From the NCBI RefSeq assembly GCF_033344935.1, contig NZ_JAWPMM010000001.1:1-64000 (forward strand): 64,000 nt of DNA. Direction: 5' to 3'. Positions 50,920 to 61,000 of this stretch are shown piece after piece. This DNA is from Reichenbachiella sp. (GTDB lineage: Bacteria; Bacteroidota; Bacteroidia; Cytophagales; Cyclobacteriaceae). The notes beneath the pieces are model-generated. The model had not been told where the DNA came from, ran no database searches, and saw only the letters and a list, made by a program, of their open reading frames with translations. The position numbers and the translations under genes are program-made. Position 1 is the first letter of the stretch. Every line of letters starts with the position of its first letter.

Positions 50920-53109
50920 TTAATTAGCGTATTCGGACATGAATTTGATTCGCATCAATCGAACTTCATCCTCAGAGTAACCGTCCTGTTCTAGCTCATC
51001 CATAGCCACATCGAGGTTATCCGTATCAGCCGACATAAAATAATCTAGCAAATCATCCTGGCGTTCCTCATCAATGAACTGATCAATGTAGTAGTCCAAA
51101 TTGAGTTTAGTTCCAGAAAAACAAATGTTTTCAATTTCGGTAAGTACCTCGTCAAAAGAAATGTTTTTGATCTCAGCCACTTCTTCCAAATCTACCTTTC
51201 GGTCGATTTGCTGGATCAAGAAGATTTTAATTTTAGACTTGTTTACCGCAGATTTAATTACCACATCGGAAGCTGTCTCCAAATCATTTTCTTTTACATA
51301 ATTGGCTATCGCATCAATAAACGGTTTGCCAAATTTCATCACCTTACCCATACCAACGCCATTGACTTGAGCCAAGTCTTCCTTGGTGGTTGGGTAAGTG
51401 GTAGCCATCTCTTCTAAAGACGGGTCTTGGAAAATGACATAGGGAGGAAGGTCCTTCTGTTTTGCTACTTTTTTTCTAATTCCTTTGAGAATATCATAAA
51501 GATCCTCATCATGGGCTTTTCCGTTAGCATCTACACCGTTGTCATGGTCGAGATTTTCAACCGTATAATCATGGTCTCTCGACAACTCAATCGAAAATGG
51601 TTTCTTTAGGAAATCATGACCTTTTTGAGTCACCTTTAGAACGCCAATGTTTTCAATATCCTTAGTTAAAAATTCATTGAGTAATGTTTGACGAACGACC
51701 GAGCGCCAAAATACTTCTGTCTCATTTTTGCCGATGCCAAAAACATCCAGTTTGCTGTGATTATAGCTTTTCACATATTGACTTTCAATTCCCCTCAGTA
51801 CATTAACCAGGTGCTTAATACCAAAACGCTCTTCTGTTTTTATGGCTGTTTTGATTGCTTTAGCAATGAACTCTTGGCCTTCAAAAAGCTCTTTGGGGTG
51901 AGCGCAATTGTCACAAAGGCCCCGATCTGAACAATCAGGATCCATATATTCTTCTCCAAAATAATGCAATAGTTGCTTCCTGCGACAAACAGAAGACTCT
52001 GCATAGGAAGACACTTCTTCCAATAGTAATTTGGCATTTTCCCTTTCAGTAACCGGCTTGTCCTTATTGAATTTCTCCAATTTGATGATGTCATCCAACG
52101 TATAAAACAGGATACACTTACCTTCTAGTCCATCTCGTCCTGCGCGACCGGTTTCCTGATAATAGCCTTCAAGGGATTTAGGGGCATCGTAGTGCACAAC
52201 AAACCGAACATCTGGCTTATCGATTCCCATACCAAAGGCAATAGTTGCTACGATTACATCGATGTCTTCATTGAGAAATCCATCCTGATGTCTCATCCTT
52301 ACGCCACTCTCTAATCCTGCATGATAGGGCGCTGCATTCACATCATTTACTTTAAGCAATTCGGCAATCTCCTCTACCTTTTTTCTACTCAAACAATAGA
52401 TAATACCCGAGGTGCCTTTTTGTTCTTTTACGAATCGGATCAACTGCTTTTTTACATCAACCTTAGGTCTGATTTCGTAATAAAGATTTTTTCTATTGAA
52501 AGAAGATTTGAATACATCAGCTTCCTCCATTTGAAGGTTCTTTTGAATATCCAATTGCACTTTAGGTGTGGCAGTAGCCGTCAACGCTATAATTGGAATA
52601 TCTCCAAATTGACCGATAATAGACTTTATTTTTCGATATTCCGGACGGAAATCATGACCCCACTCTGATATACAGTGTGCCTCATCAATTGCCGCAAAAG
52701 AGATTTTTGCCTGGCCCAAAAATTCAATGTTTTCTTCCTTGGTAAGAGATTCGGGTGCTACATATAGAAGTTTCACTTTTCCAGACAAGGTGTCTTCCTT
52801 CACTCGTTTCATTTCTGTTTTGTTCAGAGTAGAATTCATGAAGCGAGCATTGACTCCAAAGGCATTGAGTTGGTCGACTTGATTTTTCATCAAGGCAATC
52901 AGCGGTGAAATAACGATAGCTGTGCCTTCACTGATTATCGCTGGCAATTGGTAACACAGAGATTTCCCTGCTCCTGTCGGCATTAATACGAATGTATTTC
53001 GGCCTGAAAGTAGGTTGGTAATAATTTGTTCTTGGTTACCTCGGAAATTACTAAAGCCAAATATTTCTTTCAGTTTTCCCCTCAGTTCATCCTCCTGGCA
53101 TGCAATCAT
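50920..53109 (-). CDS. recQ: ATP-dependent DNA helicase RecQ
   Basis: A 3'-5' DNA helicase of 729 residues. Helicase motifs: LMPTGAGKSLCYQLPA (motif I at 42-57), IDEAHCISEWGHDFRPEY (motif II, DEAH), LTATATPK, and GRAGRDGLEGKCILFY (motif VI). The RecQ zinc site has four Cys in VCRRKQLLHYFGEEYMDPDC...GLCDNC. A winged-helix RQC region and an HRDC-like domain (PPYVIFQDPSLEEMATTYP) follow. A C-terminal extension (DDLLDYFMSADTDNLDVAMD) is acidic. It acts in recombination and replication-fork repair. It is divergent from manC. Confidence 0.97.
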   Translation of the reverse strand: MIACQEDELRGKLKEIFGFSNFRGNQEQIITNLLSGRNTFVLMPTGAGKSLCYQLPAIISEGTAIVISPLIALMKNQVDQLNAFGVNARFMNSTLNKTEMKRVKEDTLSGKVKLLYVAPESLTKEENIEFLGQAKISFAAIDEAHCISEWGHDFRPEYRKIKSIIGQFGDIPIIALTATATPKVQLDIQKNLQMEEADVFKSSFNRKNLYYEIRPKVDVKKQLIRFVKEQKGTSGIIYCLSRKKVEEIAELLKVNDVNAAPYHAGLESGVRMRHQDGFLNEDIDVIVATIAFGMGIDKPDVRFVVHYDAPKSLEGYYQETGRAGRDGLEGKCILFYTLDDIIKLEKFNKDKPVTERENAKLLLEEVSSYAESSVCRRKQLLHYFGEEYMDPDCSDRGLCDNCAHPKELFEGQEFIAKAIKTAIKTEERFGIKHLVNVLRGIESQYVKSYNHSKLDVFGIGKNETEVFWRSVVRQTLLNEFLTKDIENIGVLKVTQKGHDFLKKPFSIELSRDHDYTVENLDHDNGVDANGKAHDEDLYDILKGIRKKVAKQKDLPPYVIFQDPSLEEMATTYPTTKEDLAQVNGVGMGKVMKFGKPFIDAIANYVKENDLETASDVVIKSAVNKSKIKIFLIQQIDRKVDLEEVAEIKNISFDEVLTEIENICFSGTKLNLDYYIDQFIDEERQDDLLDYFMSADTDNLDVAMDELEQDGYSEDEVRLMRIKFMSEYAN

Positions 53110-53318
53110 CTTCTTCTCAATTTATATACCGGATACATAATTTAACAAAAAATGAGCTAACCACAGTTAGCCCTGCAAAATTTCGTTTCCGGTCGCTGGT
53201 TAATTATTATTTAAATTATACAAATACCATGATAAAATCAATTGATACTAGATGATCCTATCACAATCCTGTTACTAATTCTTTAATCAATTAGTTACGC
53301 ATACTATTATTCTCCTTC

Positions 53319-53326
53319 TATATTTG
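53319..53326 (+). promoter_or_regulatory. Possible -7 element of manC
   Basis: TATATTTG fits TAnnTTTG exactly and lies 25 bases before the manC ATG. A good -33 TTG at the usual distance is not evident, so the call is weak. Confidence 0.35.
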
Positions 53327-53351
53327 TCGTCCAATTCAAATTTAGAAAAGG

Positions 53352-54425
53352 ATGAAATCAGAAGTATTTGTAGTAATTATGGCTGGGGGTGTTGGAAGTA
53401 GATTTTGGCCGTATAGCCGAAACTCTCGCCCGAAACAATTTATCGATGTTTTGGGCAACGGTAAATCACTACTACAAATGACTTACCAGCGTTTCTTGCC
53501 AACGGCAAGCAAAGATAACATATTGGTGGTAACTAATGACATCTATGCAGATCTGGTCCAGGAACAGTTGCCTGACATCAATCCAGACCATATTCTTACG
53601 GAACCTGCCCGAAGAAATACAGCCCCTTGCATCGCATATGCAGCATATAAAATTAGAAAGAAGAATCCAGATGCCGTGATGGTGGTTACACCTGCCGATC
53701 ATGCCATTTTTCAAGAACAAAATTTTACGAATGTCATCAAAATTGCAACTGACACCGCAGTTGGTACAAATAAATTATTGACCGTAGGCATCACACCAAA
53801 CCGACCTGAAACAGGTTATGGCTACATTCAATATTTGGAAGACAATGCTGAAGTAAAAAAAGTAAAAACTTTTACTGAAAAGCCAGAACTGGCATTAGCC
53901 AAGAAATTTTTAGAAAGTGGCGACTTTGTTTGGAACGCAGGTATTTTTGTTTGGTCCATTTCTGCCATTGTGAAGTCTTTTGAAAATTCAATGCCTGATA
54001 TGGCCGAAGCATTTGAAGGAGGAAGTGACAAATACTATGGGGCAAATGAAAAAGCCTATATCGATAAAATCTACCCTCAGTGTGAAAATATTTCCATCGA
54101 CTATGGCATTCTAGAAAAGTCGAAAGAAGTCTTCGTAGTTCAAGGCACTTTTGACTGGTCTGATTTAGGATCATGGAATTCCCTTCATGAAATCAGAGAA
54201 AAGGATGAAAACGACAACGTAGTGGATGGCCAGGTAATCCTTGGTGATTGCAAGGATAACATCGTGAAATCTGAAACTAAAAGACTTCTTGTACTAGATA
54301 ATCTAGAAGGATATTTGGTCGGAGATTTTGACGATGTGCTTATCGTGTGTAAGAAAGATCAGGATGCTCGGTTTAGAGAATATGTAGCGCAAGCCAAAAA
54401 GCTCAAAGGGGATAAATACCTCTAG
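53352..54425 (+). CDS. manC: Mannose-1-phosphate guanylyltransferase
   Basis: Synthesises GDP-mannose from GTP and mannose 1-phosphate. At 357 residues it lacks the fused isomerase of long ManC proteins. The nucleotide-binding signature GGVGSRFWPYSRNSRPKQF is at residues 12-30; EPARRNTAPCIAYAA, TPADHAIF, TEKPELALAKKFLESGDFVWNAGIFVW and DYGILEKSKEV follow. Probably provides GDP-mannose or GDP-fucose precursors for surface glycans, including possibly the polymer encoded upstream. It overlaps the convergent rlmB by four bases. A TATATTTG -7 box lies at 53319-53326. Confidence 0.95.
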   Translation: MKSEVFVVIMAGGVGSRFWPYSRNSRPKQFIDVLGNGKSLLQMTYQRFLPTASKDNILVVTNDIYADLVQEQLPDINPDHILTEPARRNTAPCIAYAAYKIRKKNPDAVMVVTPADHAIFQEQNFTNVIKIATDTAVGTNKLLTVGITPNRPETGYGYIQYLEDNAEVKKVKTFTEKPELALAKKFLESGDFVWNAGIFVWSISAIVKSFENSMPDMAEAFEGGSDKYYGANEKAYIDKIYPQCENISIDYGILEKSKEVFVVQGTFDWSDLGSWNSLHEIREKDENDNVVDGQVILGDCKDNIVKSETKRLLVLDNLEGYLVGDFDDVLIVCKKDQDARFREYVAQAKKLKGDKYL

Positions 54426-55195
54426 CTTCGCTGCCTCATACTTTCGAAAAGTATGACTCCAGCAGCCACAGATACATTTAAGGAATCAATCTGGCCTACG
54501 ACTGGGATCATCAATTTTTCATCTGCAGCTTTGAGTAGTTCTTCTGAAATACCGTCTTCTTCAGATCCCATGATAATGGCGGTTGGAACCGATAAATCTG
54601 CATCAAACACCTTTTTCTCTGTCTTTTCCGTACAAGCGACAATTTGAAAACCACTGTCTTTCAAATATTTAACTGAGTGTGTCAGACTGTCTTCTTTGCA
54701 AATTGGCAAATAACTCAGGGCACCAGCTGAAGTTTTAACAGCATCAGAATTAATCATAGCTCCTCCCTTAGTAGGAATCACGACACCATTAACTCCTGCG
54801 CATTCCGCCGAACGACAGATCGCCCCAAAGTTGCGCACATCAGTCACTCGATCCAAGATAAGCACCAAAGGGGCCAATCCATTTTCATAACTATTGGCCA
54901 CAATGTTGTGAAGCGTCACAAAATCAATTGGAGAAACAAATGCCACTACACCCTGATGATTTTTCCTAGTCAATCGATTCAGTTTTTCGACAGGAACCTT
55001 TGACACAGTGACCATTGAACCTCTCAGCAATTCTACCAGTTCTTTGGTTAAATCGTTCTTGAGGTCTTTTTGAAGGAAAATTCTTTCTACCGTTTTACCT
55101 GATTTGATAGTTTCGATCACTGCACGAGTGCCAAAGATCATATTGTCAGGCTCTTCTTTTCTTGGGGGTCTCTTTACAAATCTCCGGTTCTCCAT
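54422..55195 (-). CDS. rlmB: 23S rRNA (guanosine-2'-O-)-methyltransferase, SpoU family
   Basis: A SPOUT-fold rRNA/tRNA ribose methyltransferase of about 257 residues (start ATG 55195, MENRRFVKRPPRK). The N-terminal substrate-binding domain (MIFGTRAVIETIKSGKTVERIFLQ) precedes the trefoil-knot domain with LILDRVTDVRNFGAICRSAECAGVNGV, SAGALSYLPICK and IMGSEEDGISEELL...IPVVGQIDSLNVSVAAGVILFE. These are the three SpoU motifs. RlmB methylates G2251 of 23S rRNA in E. coli. The start lies inside the end of the GWxTD gene, giving a 22-base overlap. Confidence 0.93.
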   Translation of the reverse strand: MENRRFVKRPPRKEEPDNMIFGTRAVIETIKSGKTVERIFLQKDLKNDLTKELVELLRGSMVTVSKVPVEKLNRLTRKNHQGVVAFVSPIDFVTLHNIVANSYENGLAPLVLILDRVTDVRNFGAICRSAECAGVNGVVIPTKGGAMINSDAVKTSAGALSYLPICKEDSLTHSVKYLKDSGFQIVACTEKTEKKVFDADLSVPTAIIMGSEEDGISEELLKAADEKLMIPVVGQIDSLNVSVAAGVILFESMRQRS

Positions 55196-56379
55196 TGTTG
55201 TACTGCCGTAAACCACGCCTTATTGAGCGACTTCTCGCGAATGAGGGAATAGTGGTATTGAACAAATAAGTTGCGTGTTTTGGCAAAAGTAAACTTTAAA
55301 TCACCATCAAATGTCTTGTATTCCCATATTTCTATCTCTTCTTTTTTAGTCACTACCTCTGGTGGCCCAAACACAATATAGATCATGCCCCGATCGGTTT
55401 TCCATCCATTTTTGTAATCTGTAAAAAGTGCATTGGCAAATTTGACCGACCGAAAGTACTTTTTGATTGTTTCTGAAGCCAGCTCTTTATCATCAATATG
55501 GCTCAACCAAAAATTATTGAAAGCCAACTTTTTATCTTCAGCTGCATTCAATTCTTCAAATTCATCGCCAGTACATATATACTTTAGCGTTTCTATTAGT
55601 TCTTCTACTTTCTTTGTTCGAGGATAATATTCTTTGTGACTTAGAATTGAAACGCCCTTATCCGAAGCTGTATCATTCTGAACGAAATAGAGGTAGTCCG
55701 CCTTGTTGAGCATCATTCCTCTCTTAAAACCAAGCACTCTATCAATTTTTAGCATCTCTGATGTAGCTCCATTTTCCACCACCATTGGAGGAATGGCCGC
55801 TGGAAATTCTTCCTTGTACAAGTAAGCAAAGTATTGTACATCGTCACTTCTCTCTTCATCGATTTCTTCAAACCAAACAGAGTCCCCTTTTTTATAACCG
55901 TTATAAAACATGGCCTCATTATCTCCGCCATAGATAATATTAGATAGAGGGAATGCTAACCCATCGTTAATTGGAATTCCATATAAATAGGGGCGGTCCA
56001 GAAAGGAAAATTTAACCACCAAATAGTTATTTTCTGGTTTGGCATAGAAATCAAGTGCTATGACATTTTTGATGAATCCAGAATCAATGTTTATAGCTAT
56101 TGGCTGAATCAAATCCTCTTGACCTGAATTAATTTTTTTCTGCTCGGAAAGCTCAAAACCAACTAAACTATCGGTCGGGAGCACTTTGACCAGATGAAAA
56201 GTTAGTATCAGTTTATACAGCGAATCCTCTTTAGCAATTTGATGATCGATTTTCACCGGATCATGATTATACAAGTAACTGAAATTTTCTTTTGTTAAAT
56301 CATGACCGAGGATTTTTTGGTTCAAAACCAACAGGAACAAAATAACAAAAGCGACTTTGAAGAATTTGAAAATGCACAT
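55174..56379 (-). CDS. GWxTD-domain protein
   Basis: About 401 residues from ATG 56379; a signal peptide (MCIFKFFKVAFVILFLLVL) directs export. The C-terminal domain carries the GWxTD signature in NGWKTDRGMIYIVFGPPEVV followed by EIWEYKTFDGDLKFTF. A helical region with FWLSHIDDKELASETIKKYF precedes it. The N-terminal half is a beta-rich region (KLILTFHLVKVLPTDSLVGFEL). GWxTD proteins are common in Bacteroidota, often next to membrane or secretion genes, but no function is established. It is operonic with rlmB. Confidence 0.88.
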   Translation of the reverse strand: MCIFKFFKVAFVILFLLVLNQKILGHDLTKENFSYLYNHDPVKIDHQIAKEDSLYKLILTFHLVKVLPTDSLVGFELSEQKKINSGQEDLIQPIAINIDSGFIKNVIALDFYAKPENNYLVVKFSFLDRPYLYGIPINDGLAFPLSNIIYGGDNEAMFYNGYKKGDSVWFEEIDEERSDDVQYFAYLYKEEFPAAIPPMVVENGATSEMLKIDRVLGFKRGMMLNKADYLYFVQNDTASDKGVSILSHKEYYPRTKKVEELIETLKYICTGDEFEELNAAEDKKLAFNNFWLSHIDDKELASETIKKYFRSVKFANALFTDYKNGWKTDRGMIYIVFGPPEVVTKKEEIEIWEYKTFDGDLKFTFAKTRNLFVQYHYSLIREKSLNKAWFTAVQQWRTGDL

Positions 56380-56438
56380 GAAACTAATATAAATCAATTT
56401 AGAGATTAACGTATAAAATTGGCTTATTTTTGCGGCCT

Positions 56439-57212
56439 ATGGCAACATACACTACAGAAATAGCGTCGGACAAAATCATCTCCGACAACCCAATACACCA
56501 AAGATTGCTTCAGGCTTATTATGAAGCCAAGCCTTACATCAAAGGAAAAGTGCTAGAACCTGGTTGTGGAGAAGGTCGAGGAATTGCGGTACTTTCTCCA
56601 TTAGCAGAGACCTATTTAGCGCTAGATAAAATCGAAGAAGTGGTAGAAAATCTGAAACCACAATTTCCGGAAGTTGAATTTAGAGCAGCGGTGTTTCCTC
56701 CATTTGATAATATAGAGGATAATTCAATCGACACGATAATCACTTTTCAGGTGATCGAACATATCAAGAACGACAAGCTTTTTCTACAAGAAATTCACCG
56801 GGTATTAAAACCAGGTGGGCAAGCCGTGATTACCACACCCAATATTAAGATGTCCCTTTCGAGAAACCCATGGCATGAGCGCGAATACACCAATCAGGAA
56901 TTGAAAGACCTCGCCGGTAATATTTTTTCCAAAGTAGAAATGAAAGGTATTGCGGGTAATGAAAAAGTGATGGAATATCATGAGCAGAATAGAGCGTCAG
57001 TAGCTCGAATTACTCGATTCGATGTTTTCAATTTACAATACAGACTACCAAACGCACTGTTAAGAATTCCTTATGACTTGCTCAACAGGCTCAATCGAAA
57101 CAACCTTCAAAAACAAGATGAAGGGCTAGTAACCGAGATAGATCGAAGTGATTATTTCCTTAGAGAGGAGCACGAAGAAAACCTTGATCTTTTTTGTGTA
57201 GTTACAAAATGA
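56439..57212 (+). CDS. Class I SAM-dependent methyltransferase
   Basis: A 257-residue methyltransferase (start ATG 56439, MATYTTEIASDKIIS). Motif I is VLEPGCGEGRGIAVLSPL; later motifs are DTIITFQVIEHIKNDKLFLQEIHRVLKPGGQAVITTPN. The Methyltransf_11-type order is complete. The target could be a lipid, a quinone precursor or a protein; the sequence does not decide. TATTTTTG at 56425-56432 just before the start could be a -7 element, which would imply a very short leader. The small membrane protein at 57245 follows. Confidence 0.85.
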   Translation: MATYTTEIASDKIISDNPIHQRLLQAYYEAKPYIKGKVLEPGCGEGRGIAVLSPLAETYLALDKIEEVVENLKPQFPEVEFRAAVFPPFDNIEDNSIDTIITFQVIEHIKNDKLFLQEIHRVLKPGGQAVITTPNIKMSLSRNPWHEREYTNQELKDLAGNIFSKVEMKGIAGNEKVMEYHEQNRASVARITRFDVFNLQYRLPNALLRIPYDLLNRLNRNNLQKQDEGLVTEIDRSDYFLREEHEENLDLFCVVTK

Positions 57213-57244
57213 TGTAGATTGGTGAAAACTAATCTGATCTATTT

Positions 57245-57469
57245 ATGGCTTGGGGAAAGAAACCATGGCAAGGGGGTTCTGAAAAGGATGCTAACATAAC
57301 TTCAAGAAAGGAAGAACGTGAGTACGAATTTGATGCATTCAACTTCACTAGCCAATATAGAAGCAAAAAAGAAGCGAATAGCACCTTAAAGGGTGGACTG
57401 ATCCTAATCGGTTTAATAGTTTTTGGTATGTTATTTTTAGTTTTATTGGCAGCAGTTTTTGGAAACTAA
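57245..57469 (+). CDS. Small single-pass membrane protein (74 aa)
   Basis: A short protein with a soluble charged N-terminal part (MAWGKKPWQGG, then KEEREYEFDAFNF) and one C-terminal membrane helix (GLILIGLIVFGMLFLVLLAAVF). The stretch LKGGLILIGL recurs as FKGGLILISF in the next, smaller ORF, so the two may be tandem paralogues. I recognise no family. The downstream ORF overlaps its stop. Confidence 0.6.
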   Translation: MAWGKKPWQGGSEKDANITSRKEEREYEFDAFNFTSQYRSKKEANSTLKGGLILIGLIVFGMLFLVLLAAVFGN

Positions 57470-57638
57470 GAAACATATCGAAAATAAGCATTCGGTACCT
57501 CTTCGGAAAATACCCAAAGCATCTTGGTATTCAAAATTCAAAAGTCCATACCAAAGTAACAGAGAGCTCAAAAATTATTTCAAAGGCGGACTTATCTTGA
57601 TTTCTTTTATGGCACTATTTTTTGGATTGCTTTATTGA
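57459..57638 (+). CDS. Very small single-pass membrane protein (59 aa), paralogue of the preceding gene
   Basis: An ORF of 59 codons starting at TTG 57459, overlapping the stop of the preceding small gene in another frame. Its product has a basic N-terminal half (ETKKHIENKHSVPLRKIP) and ends with NYFKGGLILISFMALFFGLLY, a single membrane helix. The similarity of FKGGLILI to LKGGLILI upstream, plus YQSNRELK against YRSKKEANSTLK, supports a tandem duplicate with shared topology. Small size and TTG start make it easy to miss in annotation. Function unknown. Confidence 0.5.
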   Translation: METKKHIENKHSVPLRKIPKASWYSKFKSPYQSNRELKNYFKGGLILISFMALFFGLLY

Positions 57639-57679
57639 TTAGTCGTCACTTATCTCTAGCAACTAGCCTACCATTTTCA

Positions 57680-57708
57680 TTGAAAATTGCGGACATTAAA
57701 TATATTTG
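57680..57708 (+). promoter_or_regulatory. Probable Bacteroidota-type promoter of tRNA-Val
   Basis: TTG at 57680-57682 and TATATTTG at 57701-57708, 18 bases apart, match the Bacteroidota sigma-A pattern TTG / TAnnTTTG. The -7 box ends 13 bases before the tRNA's first base, as expected. Basis: visible sequence plus known consensus; not tested. Confidence 0.5.
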
Positions 57709-57721
57709 CACCCACGCAACC

Positions 57722-57796
57722 GGGTCGTTAGCTCAGCTGGTTTAGAGCACCGCCTTGACAGGGCGGGGGTCGCTGGTTCGAATCCAGTACGACCCA
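57722..57796 (+). tRNA. tRNA-Val (anticodon GAC)
   Basis: The cloverleaf folds cleanly by hand. Acceptor stem GGGTCGT pairs with ACGACCC, followed by discriminator A. The D arm is GCTC/GAGC, the anticodon stem CCGCC/GGCGG encloses TTGACAG with anticodon GAC (Val, reads GUC/GUU), and the T arm GCTGG/CCAGT encloses TTCGAAT. The CCA end is not encoded. A terminator hairpin follows and a partial copy of the 3' end occurs 144 bases downstream. Confidence 0.97.
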
Positions 57797-57801
57797 CTTC
57801 A

Positions 57802-57828
57802 ATGGCAGCCTTTTGGCTGTCATTTTTT
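57802..57828 (+). terminator. Rho-independent terminator after tRNA-Val
   Basis: ATGGCAGCC and GGCTGTCAT form a nine-pair stem (one G-U) with a TTTT loop, followed directly by a T run. It ends the tRNA transcript. Confidence 0.8.
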
Positions 57829-57924
57829 ATTTATGCCATTGGATGAGAACCTTAAGTTCGAAATCGAATCGCTAAAAGCGATGAAGATTCATGAGGGGTA
57901 GAGCGCATGGCGGTGCGTATGAGT

Positions 57925-57942
57925 AATCCAGTACGACCCACT
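57925..57942 (+). repeat. Direct repeat of the tRNA-Val 3' end
   Basis: AATCCAGTACGACCCACT at 57781-57798 (tRNA T-arm, acceptor and two flanking bases) is repeated exactly at 57925-57942. Upstream of the second copy, from about 57893, GGGGTAGAGCGCATGGCGG and similar bases loosely recall the tRNA D arm and anticodon stem, so this may be a decayed tRNA copy or an old attachment-site scar. No integrase is present between or near the copies. Confidence 0.75.
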
Positions 57943-58035
57943 CAAACCAAAAATCCACCATTTCCATTTTTTTGATTTGTTACTAACCTTCTGTTTGATG
58001 TACCTTTCTTATTCTATTGAATTAAAAACCAAGAA

Positions 58036-61000
58036 ATGAAACATCTATTAACCCTTCTTCTCATTACTGCTACGCTGGTCGCTCCAGCACAGAGCAAAAA
58101 GAAATTCTCTATTCAAAAAGCTGAAGAATCAGCATTGAGCCAGACTTCGTTCGATGGCCTAAAATTTCGTCACGTCGGGCCAGCACTGATGTCTGGTCGA
58201 ATCGCCGACTTTGCCGTAAACCCTGATGACCCCACGGAATACTATGTAGCCGTGGCTTCAGGAGGTGTGTGGAAAACCACCAACAATGGCAACACCTACG
58301 AACCCATATTTGACAGCCAAGGCAGTTACTCTACTGGAGTAGTTACCATGGATCCCAACAATCACAATGTGATCTGGGTAGGCACAGGTGAAAACAACAA
58401 CCAGCGAAGTGTGGCCTACGGTGATGGGGTTTACAAATCACTAGATGGTGGTAAAACTTGGAAAAACATGGGCTTAGAAAAATCAGAGCATATTGGCTCG
58501 ATCGTAGTAGATCCAAACAATTCAGACATAGTATATGTGGCTGCCATCGGGCCGCTTTGGAGTGATGGAGGAGACAGAGGCCTATACAAAACCACCAATG
58601 GTGGAGATACTTGGCACCGAGTCTTGCATATCGACAAGCACACCGGTGTAAACGAAGTCCATCTAGACCCAAGAAATCCAGAAGTGCTCTATGCCACCGC
58701 ACATCAAAGAAGACGCCATGTTTTTACCTACATCGGTGGTGGCCCTGGTTCTGGTATCCACAAGTCAACAGACGGTGGAAAAACATGGAAAGAAATCAAC
58801 AGCGGTTTACCAAAAGTTGATTTGGGGCGAATAGGCTTGGCCATTTCACCGGCTAATCCTGAATACATCTATGCCATCGTAGAAGCCGCTCGCGGCGAAG
58901 GAGGGTTTTATATTTCGACCACAAGGGGCGAGTCATGGGAGAAAAGAGGTAGTTATGTTTCAAGTGGAAATTACTACCAAGAAATTGTGCCTGACCCTGT
59001 AAATCCAGATAAAATCTATGCCATGGACACTTGGATGCAGGTTTCGGTAGACGGCGGTCGAACTTTCAAAAATGTAGGTGAGGATTCCAAACATGTAGAC
59101 AATCACTGCCTTTGGATCAATCCTGAAAACACCAAGCACTTATTGGCTGGATGTGACGGTGGCATTTATGAAACATGGAACAGCGGTAAGCACTGGTCAT
59201 ACAAAGCCAATTTATCCATCACACAGTTCTACAAAGTATCTGTAGACAACGCCAAGCCTTTTTACCATATCTATGGCGGAACTCAGGATAACTTAAGCAT
59301 GGGCGGCCCATCTCGTACAGTGAGTGCCAGCAGCATTGTGAATTCGGACTGGTACATTACGCAAAATGGAGATGGCTTCGAAACGCAAATCGATCCTGAT
59401 AACACAGATATCGTCTATGCGCAATATCAATATGGTGGCTTGACACGATTCGACAAAAAAAGTGGAGAGCAAAAAGGCATTCAACCCAAACCAAGAAAAG
59501 GAGAAAATGAATACCGATGGAACTGGGATGCGCCCTTGCAGGTTAGCAACCACAAACCGCAAAGACTGTACTTTGCGGCCAACAAGCTATTCCGTAGTGA
59601 CGACCGAGGGGATAGCTGGGAAGTGCTGGGCGATGACCTTACTGCTCAAATAGACAGAAACAAACTGGAAGTCATGGACCGTATCTGGAGTGTGGACGCT
59701 GTTGCTAAAAATGGCTCTACTTCACCTTACGGAACCATCGTGGCTTTTTCCGAATCTCCATTGGATGAAAATCTACTCGTGGTAGGCACAGATGACGGAC
59801 TGATTCAAATCTCCAAAAACGGCGGACAATCCTGGAATAAATCTTCTAACTTTCCCGGCATTCCAGCCAATACATATGTGAATATGGTATTCACTTCGAA
59901 ACACGACAAGAATGTCATCTACGCCGTTTTCAACGATCACAAACGAGGCAACTTCAAGCCTTACCTTTTGAAATCTTATGATCAAGGAAGCACCTGGACA
60001 AGTATCACAGCTAATCTTCCAACAAGAGGTTCTACTTATTGCATCGAAGAAGATCATGAGGATGCCAATCTTCTTTTTGCAGGTACAGAATTCGGTGCTT
60101 TCTTCTCCGACAACGGCGGACAAGAATGGAAGCAACTCAAAGCTGGCTTGCCAACCATCGCTGTGCGCGACATGGCCATTCAGAAGGACGAAAATGATTT
60201 GGTACTAGGTACTTTCGGACGTGGCTTTTATGTGCTGGATGATTACTCGTCGTTGAGAAATATCAGCAGTGCTTTGAGCAAAACTGCCGAGCTCTTTCCG
60301 GTAAGAGAAGGGCTACTTTTTGAATACTCTTATCCTTACGGCCTCAAGGGCAAATCCATGCAGGGAGATAATTTCTATACAGCTGAAAATTTAGGTTCTG
60401 AAGTGACCTTTACTTACTTCATCAAAGAGGATATCAAATCGAAAGCAGACCAGCGAAAGGAGCAAGAAGCTGAAAATCTGAAAAAGAAAGCAAACAATTA
60501 TTTCCCAACTTATGGGGCGTTGAAAGCCGAAAAAGAAGAAGAGAAGCCGACACTGCTCTTTACCATTCAAGATTCAAAAGGAAATGTGGTAAGAAAGTTA
60601 AGTACCACTCCGGCTAAAGGCATCAACCGTCTCAACTGGGACTTGCGCAATACACCTAAAGGCCCGGTAGACCTCAGCACACCTGCTTTCTACAATCCTT
60701 GGGCAGGCTCCAACGAAGGTACAATGGTACCTCCAGGCAACTACAGCGTGACCATGGCTTCCATTGTAGGCGGCAAAGAAACCGTACTAGGCAAGCAGTC
60801 CTTCAATCTGATCCCGATCAACAATACCACCTTGCCAGCAGCGGACAGAGCCGCCTTGGCGGAGTTTATGACCAAGGTCGGTATATTGGAAGGCCGAGTA
60901 TCTAGTGTAGCCCAGGCCATCAGCGAAATGAATAGTGACATGAAATATATCAAAGCCGCTATTCTGGAAACACCAACCGCACAAAGTGAATTGATGACGA

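Noticed and set aside
58343-60135. Several open frames of 70-120 codons antisense to the BNR-repeat gene
   Set aside because: They arise from the repetitive codon pattern of the Asp-box repeats; products are Cys/His/Leu-rich without recognisable features.
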